Part shown: piece by piece, positions 8,953 through 16,309 of the stretch
Position numbering within the stretch: position 1 is the stretch's first letter
How the letters are laid out: every line of letters begins with the position of its first letter
Source of the DNA: Phenylobacterium sp.
GTDB lineage: Bacteria; Pseudomonadota; Alphaproteobacteria; Caulobacterales; Caulobacteraceae
NCBI RefSeq assembly: GCF_004299445.1
Contig: NZ_SCTC01000042.1
Location: 33,741 to 97,740, forward strand
Direction of reading: 5' to 3'
Length of the DNA: 64,000 nucleotides
Made by a program: the position numbers and the translations under genes
The notes under the pieces: model-generated
Told to the model about the DNA's origin: nothing
Databases searched by the model: none
Seen by the model: only the letters and a program-made list of their open reading frames with translations

Positions 8953-10713
8953 CTACTCGGCGGCGAGGGGCAGGATCACCGCCTCGCGGCCGCCGCGGAC
9001 CAGGCCGCCGGGCAGGGCGCCCGTGTGCTGGCCGTCCTCGAAGGTCACCTGGCCTGACTTCACGGTGTAGCGATAGCCCTCGGCCTTCTGCACCAGCCTG
9101 CGTCCGCCGGCCGGCAGGTCGTGGATGGCCACGGGCCGGTCGAGGTTCAGCTTCTCGAAGTCGATGATGTTCAGGTCGGCCAGCAGGCCCGGCTTCAGCT
9201 GGCCACGGTCGTTCAGGCCGTAGGCCTTGGCCGTGTCGCTGGTCAGCTTGCGCACCAGGAACTCCAGCGGGAAGCGGTCGCCCTTCACCCGATCGCGCGC
9301 CCAGTAGCTCAGGATGAACGTCGGCATCCCCGCGTCGGCGATCACGCCGCAGTGCGCGCCGCCGTCCGACAGGCCGAACAGCACGTTCGGGTGCTGCATG
9401 TTCTTGCGGAAGAAGTCGAAGTTGTACGTCACGTACCCGCCCAGCGGCTGGTAGAACAGCTCGCGACCCTCGTCCCGCAGCAGCAGGTCGTACATCATCG
9501 ACAGCGGCGGCACGCCGGCCGCCTCGGCCAGACCCGCCACGCTGCCCTCGCGGTCGGGCTCGTAGTTCGGCCGCTCGCCCAGCGGGAAGATGCGCCACAG
9601 CAGGCTGCCGCCGAACGCCACCGCCAGGTCGCCCGCCTGGCCTTCGCCGATGGCCGCGCGGATCAGCGGGCTGTCTTCCGACAGCAGGGCCGCGCGGATC
9701 TCCGGCGTCTTCATCAGCGCCAGGCGCTCTTCGAGCGACGCGTCGGCCAGCTTGGCCTTCCAGGTCGGCGAGGCCATGAACACATGGAAGCTGGACGTCA
9801 GGCCATGCAGGATGCCCGTTGGGCGCCCGGCGATCTGCGGGCGGATGTCCATCCCGTGGCGGCGGCTCTCCTCGGCGATGTTGTACATTTTGTCGCCTTC
9901 GTAGGCGCCGGCCGAGGTGGCCACGAGGGTGACGGGCAGGCGGGTCTCCTGGGCGAAGCCCTTGACCCACATCCACTCGTCATCGTCTCCCAGGTGGTCC
10001 GAGACCATCTCGAACACGCCGTGGCGCAGACCCTTCATGGACATGCCCAGGGCCAGCATCTCGTCCGAGCCCGCGAAGGTGCCCGGCATGTGCACGCCCT
10101 TGAGGTCCTTGTGCAGCAGCGTGCGGCTGGTCGAGAAGCCCAGGGCGCCGGCCTCGACGCCTTCGCGCACGATGGCCGCCATCTCGGCGATTTCCTCGGC
10201 GTTGGGCTCGTAGTCGGTGTTGCAGCGGTCGCCCAGCACATAGGCCCGGACCGACGCGTGCGGCACGTGCGTGCCCACGTCGATCGCCCGCGGCTTGGCC
10301 TCCAGCGCGTCGAGGTACTCGGGGAAGCTTTCCCACTTCCAGTCGATCCCCTCGGCCAGGGCCGAGCCCGGGATGTCCTCCACGCCTTCCATCAGCTCGA
10401 TCAGGAAGTTCTCGGCGCCGGGCCGCACAGGCGCGAAACCGACGCCGCAGTTGCCCATGATCGCCGTGGTCACCCCGTGCCAGGACGAGGGCGCCATCAC
10501 CGGGTCCCAGGTGGCCTGGCCGTCGTAGTGGGTGTGGATGTCGACCCAGCCGGGGGTGACGATCAGGCCCGAGGCGTCGATCTCGCGCTTCGCCGCGCCC
10601 TCGACCTTGCCCACGGCCACGATCCGGTCGCCGTCGATCGCGACGTCGCCCACGAAGCGCTCGCCGCCGGTTCCGTCCACGATCGTTCCGCCACGGATGA
10701 TCAGGTCGTGCAT
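8953..10713 (-). CDS. N-acyl-D-amino-acid deacylase family amidohydrolase
   Basis: 586 residues of the amidohydrolase superfamily, D-aminoacylase group. The N-terminal beta-sandwich ([15 protein letters not shown]) leads to the metal motif [10 protein letters not shown]; later come [18 protein letters not shown] and the aspartate motif SDGGAHCG. The C-terminus returns to the sandwich with [11 protein letters not shown]. The family hydrolyses N-acyl-D-amino acids or related amides; the exact substrate is not shown. Transcribed leftward, alone, and convergent with the GNAT gene. Confidence 0.85.
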   Translation of the reverse strand: MHDLIIRGGTIVDGTGGERFVGDVAIDGDRIVAVGKVEGAAKREIDASGLIVTPGWVDIHTHYDGQATWDPVMAPSSWHGVTTAIMGNCGVGFAPVRPGAENFLIELMEGVEDIPGSALAEGIDWKWESFPEYLDALEAKPRAIDVGTHVPHASVRAYVLGDRCNTDYEPNAEEIAEMAAIVREGVEAGALGFSTSRTLLHKDLKGVHMPGTFAGSDEMLALGMSMKGLRHGVFEMVSDHLGDDDEWMWVKGFAQETRLPVTLVATSAGAYEGDKMYNIAEESRRHGMDIRPQIAGRPTGILHGLTSSFHVFMASPTWKAKLADASLEERLALMKTPEIRAALLSEDSPLIRAAIGEGQAGDLAVAFGGSLLWRIFPLGERPNYEPDREGSVAGLAEAAGVPPLSMMYDLLLRDEGRELFYQPLGGYVTYNFDFFRKNMQHPNVLFGLSDGGAHCGVIADAGMPTFILSYWARDRVKGDRFPLEFLVRKLTSDTAKAYGLNDRGQLKPGLLADLNIIDFEKLNLDRPVAIHDLPAGGRRLVQKAEGYRYTVKSGQVTFEDGQHTGALPGGLVRGGREAVILPLAAE

Positions 10714-10881
10714 CGGTATCCTCCCGGATCACATGTTCTGTGAGCCCGGAGAATCCCATCGTGCCGTGGCGGAAGTGAAGGGCTTTCAGGGGCTGTGCCG
10801 CGGAGCCGGTTCGGGTCGTCCGATCTTCCGCCCGGTTCCTCGAACCGCCATACTCGACAGGCTGAGATCAGGGAGTACTGC

Positions 10882-11268
10882 ATGGGCAAGACCGTCAAGG
10901 ACATGATGGCCGCGGCGAACGAAGCGGTGCCGCGGATCACGCCGCAGGAGATGCTCGCCCTGATGGCGCAGGAGGACGCCCTGCTGCTGGATGTTCGCGA
11001 TCCCCACGAGGTGGCGGCTACCGGCAAGATCAAGGGCGCAAAGAACATATCGCGCGGCATGCTCGAGTTCCGCGCCGATCCGGCCACGCCCTACCATGAT
11101 CCCGACATTCGTAGGGACCGGGCCTTGGTCCTCTACTGCGCTTCAGGGGGTCGTTCGGCGTTGGCCTGCAAGACCCTGCAAGAGATGGGCTACGAGCGCG
11201 TCCACAACCTCGGCGGCTTCAAGGACGCCACCGAGGCGGGGCTCGACACCGAGCCCCACCAGCCGTAG
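10882..11268 (+). CDS. Rhodanese-like domain protein
   Basis: 128 residues, one rhodanese domain. The strand LLLDVRDPHEVAATGKIKGA and the active loop YCASGGRSALA, with catalytic cysteine in CASGGRS, define a single-domain sulfurtransferase. ATG 10882 was chosen over upstream starts because AGGGAG lies 7 bp before it. Likely carries a persulfide for thiol chemistry or sulfide detoxification; a second rhodanese fused to a metallo-beta-lactamase domain lies 1.5 kb further on. Convergent with the M20 peptidase gene, 3 bp apart. Confidence 0.85.
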   Translation: MGKTVKDMMAAANEAVPRITPQEMLALMAQEDALLLDVRDPHEVAATGKIKGAKNISRGMLEFRADPATPYHDPDIRRDRALVLYCASGGRSALACKTLQEMGYERVHNLGGFKDATEAGLDTEPHQP

Positions 11269-11271
11269 CGG

Positions 11272-12663
11272 CTACCTCGCGAGGTCCTTCAGGATCGACT
11301 CGTAGTGGAAGAGGTTGCCGTCCAGCGTCGCCAGCGGGGCCTTCTCGTTCAGGCCGTGCGCGAAGGACTCACCCGCCTCGCCGAACATGCCCGAGACGCC
11401 GTAGCTGGGGATGCCGACCGCGCGGAAGTGCATGCTGTCGGTGGCGCCCGAGGCCTGCGACGGCACGACCGGAATGCCGGGATAGCGCGCATGCACCGCC
11501 TTCTTCACCGCCGCCAGGACGTCAGGCCGCAGGGGCGAAGCCGGGCTGTCCACCGATCCGTCGTCGGCGACCCGCGTCACCGTGGCGGTCGGCTCGGCCA
11601 GCACGCGGGCGATCTCCTGACGGATGCTTTCGGACGGCGTGCCCGGGAAGATCCGGCAGTTCACATTGGCCGTGACCCGCTGGGGCAGGGCGTTGGTGGC
11701 GTGGCCGCCGTTGATCATCGTGGCCACGCAGGTGGTTCGCAGGCTGGGATTGGTGCTGAGGTCGGCGGCCATAACCTTCACCGCCTCGGCGTCCTTCGGG
11801 TTCGCCGCGAAGCGCTTCAGGGCCTGCCCCAGCTCGCCCGGGGTGTTCTCGGCGCGTGCGGCGGCCGAGGCCAGGGTGATCTCGTTCCACATCACCGGAA
11901 ACTCGTAGGCCGCCAGCCGGTCGAGCGCCCGCGAGAGCCGGTAGATCGGATTGGTCGGCGTCGGGCGGCTGGAGTGGCCGCCAGGGTCGGTCACTTCGAT
12001 CGTGAAGTCCGCATAGGTCTTCTCGGCCCCCTGGATCCCGTACGAGATCGGCTTGCCGTCCTTCAGCCCGCCGCCGCCGCCGTCGATGTTCAGCACCATC
12101 TCGGCGCCCTTCAGCCGCCGCGCCAGCTCGGCGGTGGTGACCATCTTGGTCTCCTCGTCGCCCGACAGCGCCAGCACCACGTCCCGGCCCGGCTTCCAGC
12201 CGTCGCGGCGCAGCTTGGCCAGCAGCGCCACCATGGTCGAGACGTCGAACTTGTTGTCCGAGGCGCCGCGCCCGTAGACGTAGCCGTTCTCGACCACAGC
12301 CTTGAAGGGATCGCGCGTCCAGTCCTCGGGCTTGGCCTCCACGACATCCATGTGGCCCGAGATCACGATCGGCGGCTTCTTCGGATCGGTCCCCGGATAG
12401 CGGGCGATCAGCATGGCCGCGCCGCCGAACGGCTCGACAGTGACCTCTTCGGGCTTGTAGCCGCCCGCCACCAGCTTGCCCTTCAGGTACTCGGCGTAGG
12501 GCACGAACTGGTCGCTGCCCGTCACAGTGCGATAGCCGATCCCGGTCGTCAGGATGTCCAGCGCCTGCTCGCGCAGGCCCGGATCGACTTTCGGCGGCGC
12601 AGCGAGTGCGGAAGTGGCGAAGAGGGCGGCGGCGAGGCCGAACGCGAGCGTCGAGGTGCGCAA
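11272..12663 (-). CDS. Exported M20 family zinc metallopeptidase
   Basis: 463 residues. A signal peptide (cleavage after ALAA near residue 22) precedes an M20/ArgE/DapE domain. Metal and catalytic residues are visible in ISGHMDVVEA (His and following Asp), GRGASDNKFDV (bridging Asp) and LSGDEETK (general-base Glu and zinc Glu). A dimerisation lid domain is inserted after GGHSSRPTPTNP. Probably an aminoacyl-histidine or Xaa dipeptidase-type enzyme in the periplasm. The only start that keeps the signal peptide is TTG 12663; it has no strong ribosome-binding site. Confidence 0.85.
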   Translation of the reverse strand: MRTSTLAFGLAAALFATSALAAPPKVDPGLREQALDILTTGIGYRTVTGSDQFVPYAEYLKGKLVAGGYKPEEVTVEPFGGAAMLIARYPGTDPKKPPIVISGHMDVVEAKPEDWTRDPFKAVVENGYVYGRGASDNKFDVSTMVALLAKLRRDGWKPGRDVVLALSGDEETKMVTTAELARRLKGAEMVLNIDGGGGGLKDGKPISYGIQGAEKTYADFTIEVTDPGGHSSRPTPTNPIYRLSRALDRLAAYEFPVMWNEITLASAAARAENTPGELGQALKRFAANPKDAEAVKVMAADLSTNPSLRTTCVATMINGGHATNALPQRVTANVNCRIFPGTPSESIRQEIARVLAEPTATVTRVADDGSVDSPASPLRPDVLAAVKKAVHARYPGIPVVPSQASGATDSMHFRAVGIPSYGVSGMFGEAGESFAHGLNEKAPLATLDGNLFHYESILKDLAR

Positions 12664-12718
12664 ACTGGGAATCCGTTTCTGGCGAAGGCCGCGACCGTTA
12701 TCCGCCAGGGGCGCCGCG

Positions 12719-13747
12719 TCAATTCTCCAGTGGGTATCCCGCCTCGCGCCAGGCCTTCATGCCGCCGTCCAGGGCGACGGCGCGGGTGTAGCCCAGCTCG
12801 CGCAGCGTGGCGGCCGCCAGGGTCGAGATCTTGCCGAACTCGCAGCAGGTGACGATCCGCGCGGTGGGGTCGGGCAGCTCGGTGTTCACCCGCAGCTCCA
12901 GTTGGCCGCGCGGCAGATGCTTGGCCCCCGGCACGCGGCCCCCGTCGAAGGCGTCCTTCTCGCGGATGTCCAGTACGATCAGGTCGCGGGAGTTGCCGCC
13001 GATGCGGTCCTTCAGCTCCTCCAGCGCCATGAAGGGCGTCCTGGCCGCCGCCTCGCTGAGCAGCTGGGCCACCGTCTTGCCGCCGCTCATGTTGGTGCGC
13101 AGCGCCTCGGTCAGGTGGGTCGGCGCCTGCAGGTCCAGCGCCTCCATCATCGCGACGAAGTCGGCCCGGTCGGTCTTCTGCAGCCGCGGATTGTCGGCCT
13201 TCTCGGCGCCGATCGTGGAGTGGCTGCGGCCCTTGTAGTCGTGCGCCGGGAACACCAGCGTCTCGGCCGGCAGCCGCAGCAGCACGTCGAACAGGCTCTC
13301 GTACAGCTGGTGCGGATCGCCGGTGGGCAGGTCGCTGCGTCCGGTGCCCCCGATCAGCAGCGTATCACCCGTGAACACCCGGTCGCCCATCAGGAGGCTC
13401 ATGGAGTCCCGCGTGTGCCCCGGCGTGTGCAGCGCCTTCAGCTTCAGCTCGCCCGCGATCAGCGTGTCGCCGTCGTCCAGCCGCAGGTCGGCGTGCGGCG
13501 CCGGGGAAAGCCGGTGCATCACCACCGGCACGCCGAACGCCTTGCCCAGCGCCTTGCTGGCCGAGAAGTGATCGGCGTGGGTGTGGGTGTCGATCACGTA
13601 CTTGAGCGTCAGCCCGTGGCGCGTCAGCAGCCCGCGATAGTGGTCGATCCGGCTGAGCTCCGGATCGATCAGCACCGCCGCCTGCGTCGCCTCGCACCCT
13701 ACGAGATACGACTGGCATCCCCCGGTCGCGACCTGTTCGAAGATCAT
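12719..13747 (-). CDS. MBL-fold hydrolase fused to rhodanese (persulfide dioxygenase-like)
   Basis: 342 residues in two domains. Residues 1-240 are a metallo-beta-lactamase fold with HTHADH (55-60), then TPGHTRDS and FTGDTLLIGGTGRSD, as in ETHE1 persulfide dioxygenases and glyoxalase II. Residues about 245-342 are a rhodanese domain (VLDIREKDAFDGGRVPGA) with active-loop cysteines in TCCEFGK. Such fusions (CstB/BlhA type) oxidise low-molecular-weight persulfides and transfer sulfur. ATG 13747 has GGGGAGG 5 bp upstream. Function fits the nearby free rhodanese gene. Confidence 0.85.
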   Translation of the reverse strand: MIFEQVATGGCQSYLVGCEATQAAVLIDPELSRIDHYRGLLTRHGLTLKYVIDTHTHADHFSASKALGKAFGVPVVMHRLSPAPHADLRLDDGDTLIAGELKLKALHTPGHTRDSMSLLMGDRVFTGDTLLIGGTGRSDLPTGDPHQLYESLFDVLLRLPAETLVFPAHDYKGRSHSTIGAEKADNPRLQKTDRADFVAMMEALDLQAPTHLTEALRTNMSGGKTVAQLLSEAAARTPFMALEELKDRIGGNSRDLIVLDIREKDAFDGGRVPGAKHLPRGQLELRVNTELPDPTARIVTCCEFGKISTLAAATLRELGYTRAVALDGGMKAWREAGYPLEN

Positions 13748-13790
13748 GTGCGCCTCCCCAGGCGGCCACTCCATCATTTCCCCATCCGAT

Positions 13791-13890
13791 CGTCATCCCC
13801 GGGCTTGTCCAGGGACCCCGGAGCTCTGTTCGCAGTGCGCAGCTCTCAGCGCCTCGTATCCGGGTGGCCGGGACGAGCCCGGCCATGACG
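13791..13890. repeat. Palindromic repeat with CGTCAT/ATGACG ends
   Basis: About 100 bp bounded by CGTCAT at 13791 and ATGACG at 13885. The ends are inverted copies: CGGGCTTGTCC on the left, GGACGAGCCCGGCCATGACG on the right. The same terminal sequence recurs once at 23409. Looks like a non-coding MITE/REP-type element between the MBL-rhodanese and uracil-DNA glycosylase genes. Confidence 0.6.
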
Positions 13891-13891
13891 A

Positions 13892-14560
13892 TCAGGAGGG
13901 GGTGTCTATGATCGTCCGCGCCCGCCGGAAGACCGCCTCGAACATCTCGCCTGTCAGCCGGCCCGTGTTCGTGTTGAGCCGCGAGCAGTGGTAGCTGTTC
14001 AGCACGGTGTAGGGCCCGGCCGGGAACTCGGTCCCGTGGCCTGCGATGCCCGCCGACGCTTTCAGCCCCAGGGCCCGCAGCACGTTGCGCCGCGAGACGT
14101 CGCCCAGGGTCACGATCACCTTCAGCCGGGGCAGGGCCGCCAGCCGCGCGGTCAGGAACGGTCGGCAGGCGGCTTCTTCCGCCGTCTCGGGCTTGTTGCC
14201 GGGCGGGGCGCAGCGCACGGCGTTGGTGATCATGCAGTCGACCAGCTCGATCCCGTCGTCGGGACGCGCCTCGTAGGTTCCCGTCGCGAACCCGGTCTTC
14301 AGCAGGGTGTCGTACAGCATCCAGCCCGCGCCATCGCCGGTGAAGGGGCGCCCCGTCCGGTTGGCCCCCATCCGCCCCGGCGCCAGGCCCACGACCACCA
14401 GCCGCGCGTTCGGATCGCCGAACGAGGCCACCGCGCCGTTGAAGCCGCCCGGGACGCTGATCTTGTTGGCCTCACGATAGGCGACCAGCCTGGGACAGAG
14501 CGGACAGTCGGCCGGCGCCTCGGCCGAGGCCTCAAGGCTCGGCATCGTCGCGTTCCACAT
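13892..14560 (-). CDS. Uracil-DNA glycosylase, family 5 (UdgB-like)
   Basis: 222 residues. The motif GLAPGRMGANRTGRPFTGD is diagnostic of family 5 (UdgB-type) glycosylases, which excise uracil and some oxidised or deaminated bases, and the leucine-loop motif is NSYHCSRLNTNTGRLT. Cysteines in DCPLCPRL (19, 22) and further cysteines near CAPP and AACRPF are placed as iron-sulfur ligands in this family. Catalytic acidic residues differ from family 1. The gene overlaps the NYN-domain gene upstream by 29 bp, so they are co-transcribed. Confidence 0.85.
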   Translation of the reverse strand: MWNATMPSLEASAEAPADCPLCPRLVAYREANKISVPGGFNGAVASFGDPNARLVVVGLAPGRMGANRTGRPFTGDGAGWMLYDTLLKTGFATGTYEARPDDGIELVDCMITNAVRCAPPGNKPETAEEAACRPFLTARLAALPRLKVIVTLGDVSRRNVLRALGLKASAGIAGHGTEFPAGPYTVLNSYHCSRLNTNTGRLTGEMFEAVFRRARTIIDTPS

Positions 14561-15128
14561 GGTGGCCGGCCCGGTTCTCGGAGATGAACTTGGGCAGTCG
14601 CGCCGGCCGCCCGATCATGTCGGCCAGGTCGGCCAGATCCACGAAGTTGTCGGCCTGCCGGCGCAGCTCGTCGCTGACCATGGGCGGCTGGCTCTTCACC
14701 GTGGAGACGACGGTCACTCGGCTGCCGCGCCGCTGCACCGCCTCGACCAGTTTGCGGAAGTCGCCGTCGCCAGAAAACAGCACCATGTGATCGGCGTGCT
14801 CGGCCATCTCCAGCATGTCGACGGCGATCTCGACGTCCATGTCGCCGCGGAACCGCTTGCGGCCGGCGCCGTCCACGTACTCGCGCGCCGCCTTCGTCAC
14901 CAGGCGGTAGCCGTTGTAGTCCAGCCAGTCGACCAGCGGCCGGATCGGCGAGTACTCCTCGTTCTCCACCAGCGCGGTGTAGTAGTAGGCGCGCACCAGC
15001 ACCGAGCGCTTCTTGAACTCCTCGAGCAGCTTCCGGTAGTCGATGTCGAAGCCGAGGTTCTTGGCGGCGGAGTAGAGGTTGGCCCCGTCTATGAACAACG
15101 CCAGCCGGTCCGTGGGGTAGAAGGTCAT
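14532..15128 (-). CDS. NYN domain protein (LabA/DUF88 type)
   Basis: 198 residues. NYN/PIN-like nuclease fold with its conserved acidic positions: FIDGANLY near the start, then FRGDMDVEIAVDMLEMA and LFSGDGDFRKLVEAVQRRG. These aspartates would bind the metal for RNA cleavage, as in LabA/Limkain-like proteins. Its start ATG at 15128 nearly touches the start of folK on the other strand, leaving almost no separate promoter space. It overlaps the downstream uracil-DNA glycosylase gene. RNA target unknown. Confidence 0.8.
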   Translation of the reverse strand: MTFYPTDRLALFIDGANLYSAAKNLGFDIDYRKLLEEFKKRSVLVRAYYYTALVENEEYSPIRPLVDWLDYNGYRLVTKAAREYVDGAGRKRFRGDMDVEIAVDMLEMAEHADHMVLFSGDGDFRKLVEAVQRRGSRVTVVSTVKSQPPMVSDELRRQADNFVDLADLADMIGRPARLPKFISENRAGHHVERDDAEP

Positions 15129-15141
15129 CGCAACCAAAATC

Positions 15142-15648
15142 CTGAACCCTGACCGGGCGGTCGTCATTGCGCTCGGGAGCAACCTGGCGGGCGGACACGG
15201 CTCGTCCGAAGCGTTGCTGGAGGAGGCTCTGGCGCGCTTCCCGACGGTGGGTTTGAAAATCCTCAAAAGGTCGGGCTGGTGGCGCTCGGCCGCCTGGCCC
15301 GATCCGAATGGTCCTGAGTATCGCAATGGCGTCGCGCTTGTCGAGGCGGACGGCCCACCCGAGGTCGTGCTGGCGTCATTGCTGAAGCTGGAAGCGCAGA
15401 TGGGCCGCGAACGCGCAGCGAAGAACGCGCCCCGCACCCTCGATCTCGACCTTATCGCCCACGGCCGCGAGGTGCGGGAGACAACCGGCCTGACGCTGCC
15501 GCACCCGCGCGCCCACGAGCGCCTGTTCGTGATGGGGCCCCTGGCCGAGATCGCGCCGGACTGGCGTCACCCGACTCTCGCGCGCACAGCCGCCGACCTC
15601 GCCGTCGGGGCGCAGGTCGGGGCAGATGCGCGGCCCGTCAGGCCCTAG
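15142..15648 (+). CDS. folK: 2-amino-4-hydroxy-6-hydroxymethyldihydropteridine pyrophosphokinase
   Basis: Transfers pyrophosphate from ATP to hydroxymethyl-dihydropterin in folate synthesis. The N-terminal strand VVIALGSNL (from 15160), the central EAQMGRER and the signature RTLDLDLIAHG with HPRAHER are all HPPK motifs. The odd point is the start: the frame is open from 15121, after a TAG at 15118, but contains no ATG, GTG or TTG until TTG 15214, which would delete the ALGSN strand. The start must therefore be unusual; CTG 15142 is given here as one option, with ATC 15127, ATC 15139 and ATT 15166 as alternatives. Confidence 0.8.
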   Translation: MNPDRAVVIALGSNLAGGHGSSEALLEEALARFPTVGLKILKRSGWWRSAAWPDPNGPEYRNGVALVEADGPPEVVLASLLKLEAQMGRERAAKNAPRTLDLDLIAHGREVRETTGLTLPHPRAHERLFVMGPLAEIAPDWRHPTLARTAADLAVGAQVGADARPVRP

Positions 15649-15729
15649 AATACCTTCCACAGGAGAGGGCCAGGTTCATTGGGGCGACGCCGCTGGGCCC
15701 AGGCGACGGGGGCCGCGACCTTTGCGGCG

Positions 15730-15757
15730 TTGCACAATGACGCCCGACCGACTAGTT
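15730..15757 (+). promoter_or_regulatory. Possible sigma-70 type promoter of rpoZ-spoT
   Basis: TTGCAC at 15730 and CTAGTT at 15752 with a 16-bp spacer, 35 bp before the rpoZ ATG in a 143-bp intergenic gap. A weak match, given only because the gap must contain the promoter for rpoZ. Confidence 0.25.
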
Positions 15758-15791
15758 TAGCGGGTTCTATCTCCCCTCCCTGAGAGACTCC

Positions 15792-16151
15792 ATGGCTCGC
15801 GTCACCGTCGAAGACTGCATCGAAAAGGTCCCGAACCGCTTTTCGCTGGTTCTGCTGTCGGCCCATCGCGCCCGCGCCATCTCGGCCGGTTCGCAGATCA
15901 TGGTCGACCGCGACAACGACAAGAACCCGGTCGTGGCCCTTCGCGAAATCGCCGATGACGTCGTCGACGCCGAAGAGCTGCGGGAAACCCTGATCGGCAC
16001 GCTGCAGCGCGTCGATGAGCGTTCGGAAGCCGAGGAAGAGGCGGAAACTCTCGCCCTGCTGGCCGATCCGACTCACATGCAGATGAGCGAGCTGGAACTG
16101 GTTCGCGCCCTGCAGAGCGACCGGGACGGCGGCCAGGAGGAGCGGTACTGA
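15792..16151 (+). CDS. rpoZ: DNA-directed RNA polymerase omega subunit
   Basis: 119 residues. Omega helps assemble the beta' subunit and in many bacteria forms part of a ppGpp site on RNA polymerase. Family hallmarks are the opening [20 protein letters not shown], the helix [25 protein letters not shown] and VALREIADD. The C-terminal extension (residues 80-119) is acidic and is usual for alphaproteobacteria. It directly precedes spoT; the ppGpp synthetase and the polymerase subunit that senses ppGpp are thus co-transcribed. Confidence 0.95.
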   Translation: MARVTVEDCIEKVPNRFSLVLLSAHRARAISAGSQIMVDRDNDKNPVVALREIADDVVDAEELRETLIGTLQRVDERSEAEEEAETLALLADPTHMQMSELELVRALQSDRDGGQEERY

Positions 16152-16309
16152 GCCCCGAAGGCGCAGACCCTCTTACCACTGAAGCGGCGCCCCGCGCCGC
16201 GACCCCCGAAGACGTTCCGAATTCCGAGGCGACGGCCCCCAAGCCGGAGCCCGCGCCCAAGCGCGAGACTGCGCCCCAGGCGCCGCCCGGCGCCGGCTCG
16301 CGCCCGCGG
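16148..16309 (+). other. Possible CTG-initiated N-terminal extension of SpoT
   Basis: The spoT frame is open for 54 codons upstream of its first ATG, back into the rpoZ stop. A CTG at 16148 overlaps the rpoZ TGA (CTGA) and has GGAGGA 6 bp upstream, while ATG 16310 has no visible ribosome-binding site. The encoded stretch is rich in Pro, Ala and Glu and unlike the conserved SpoT N-terminus. Confidence 0.35.
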
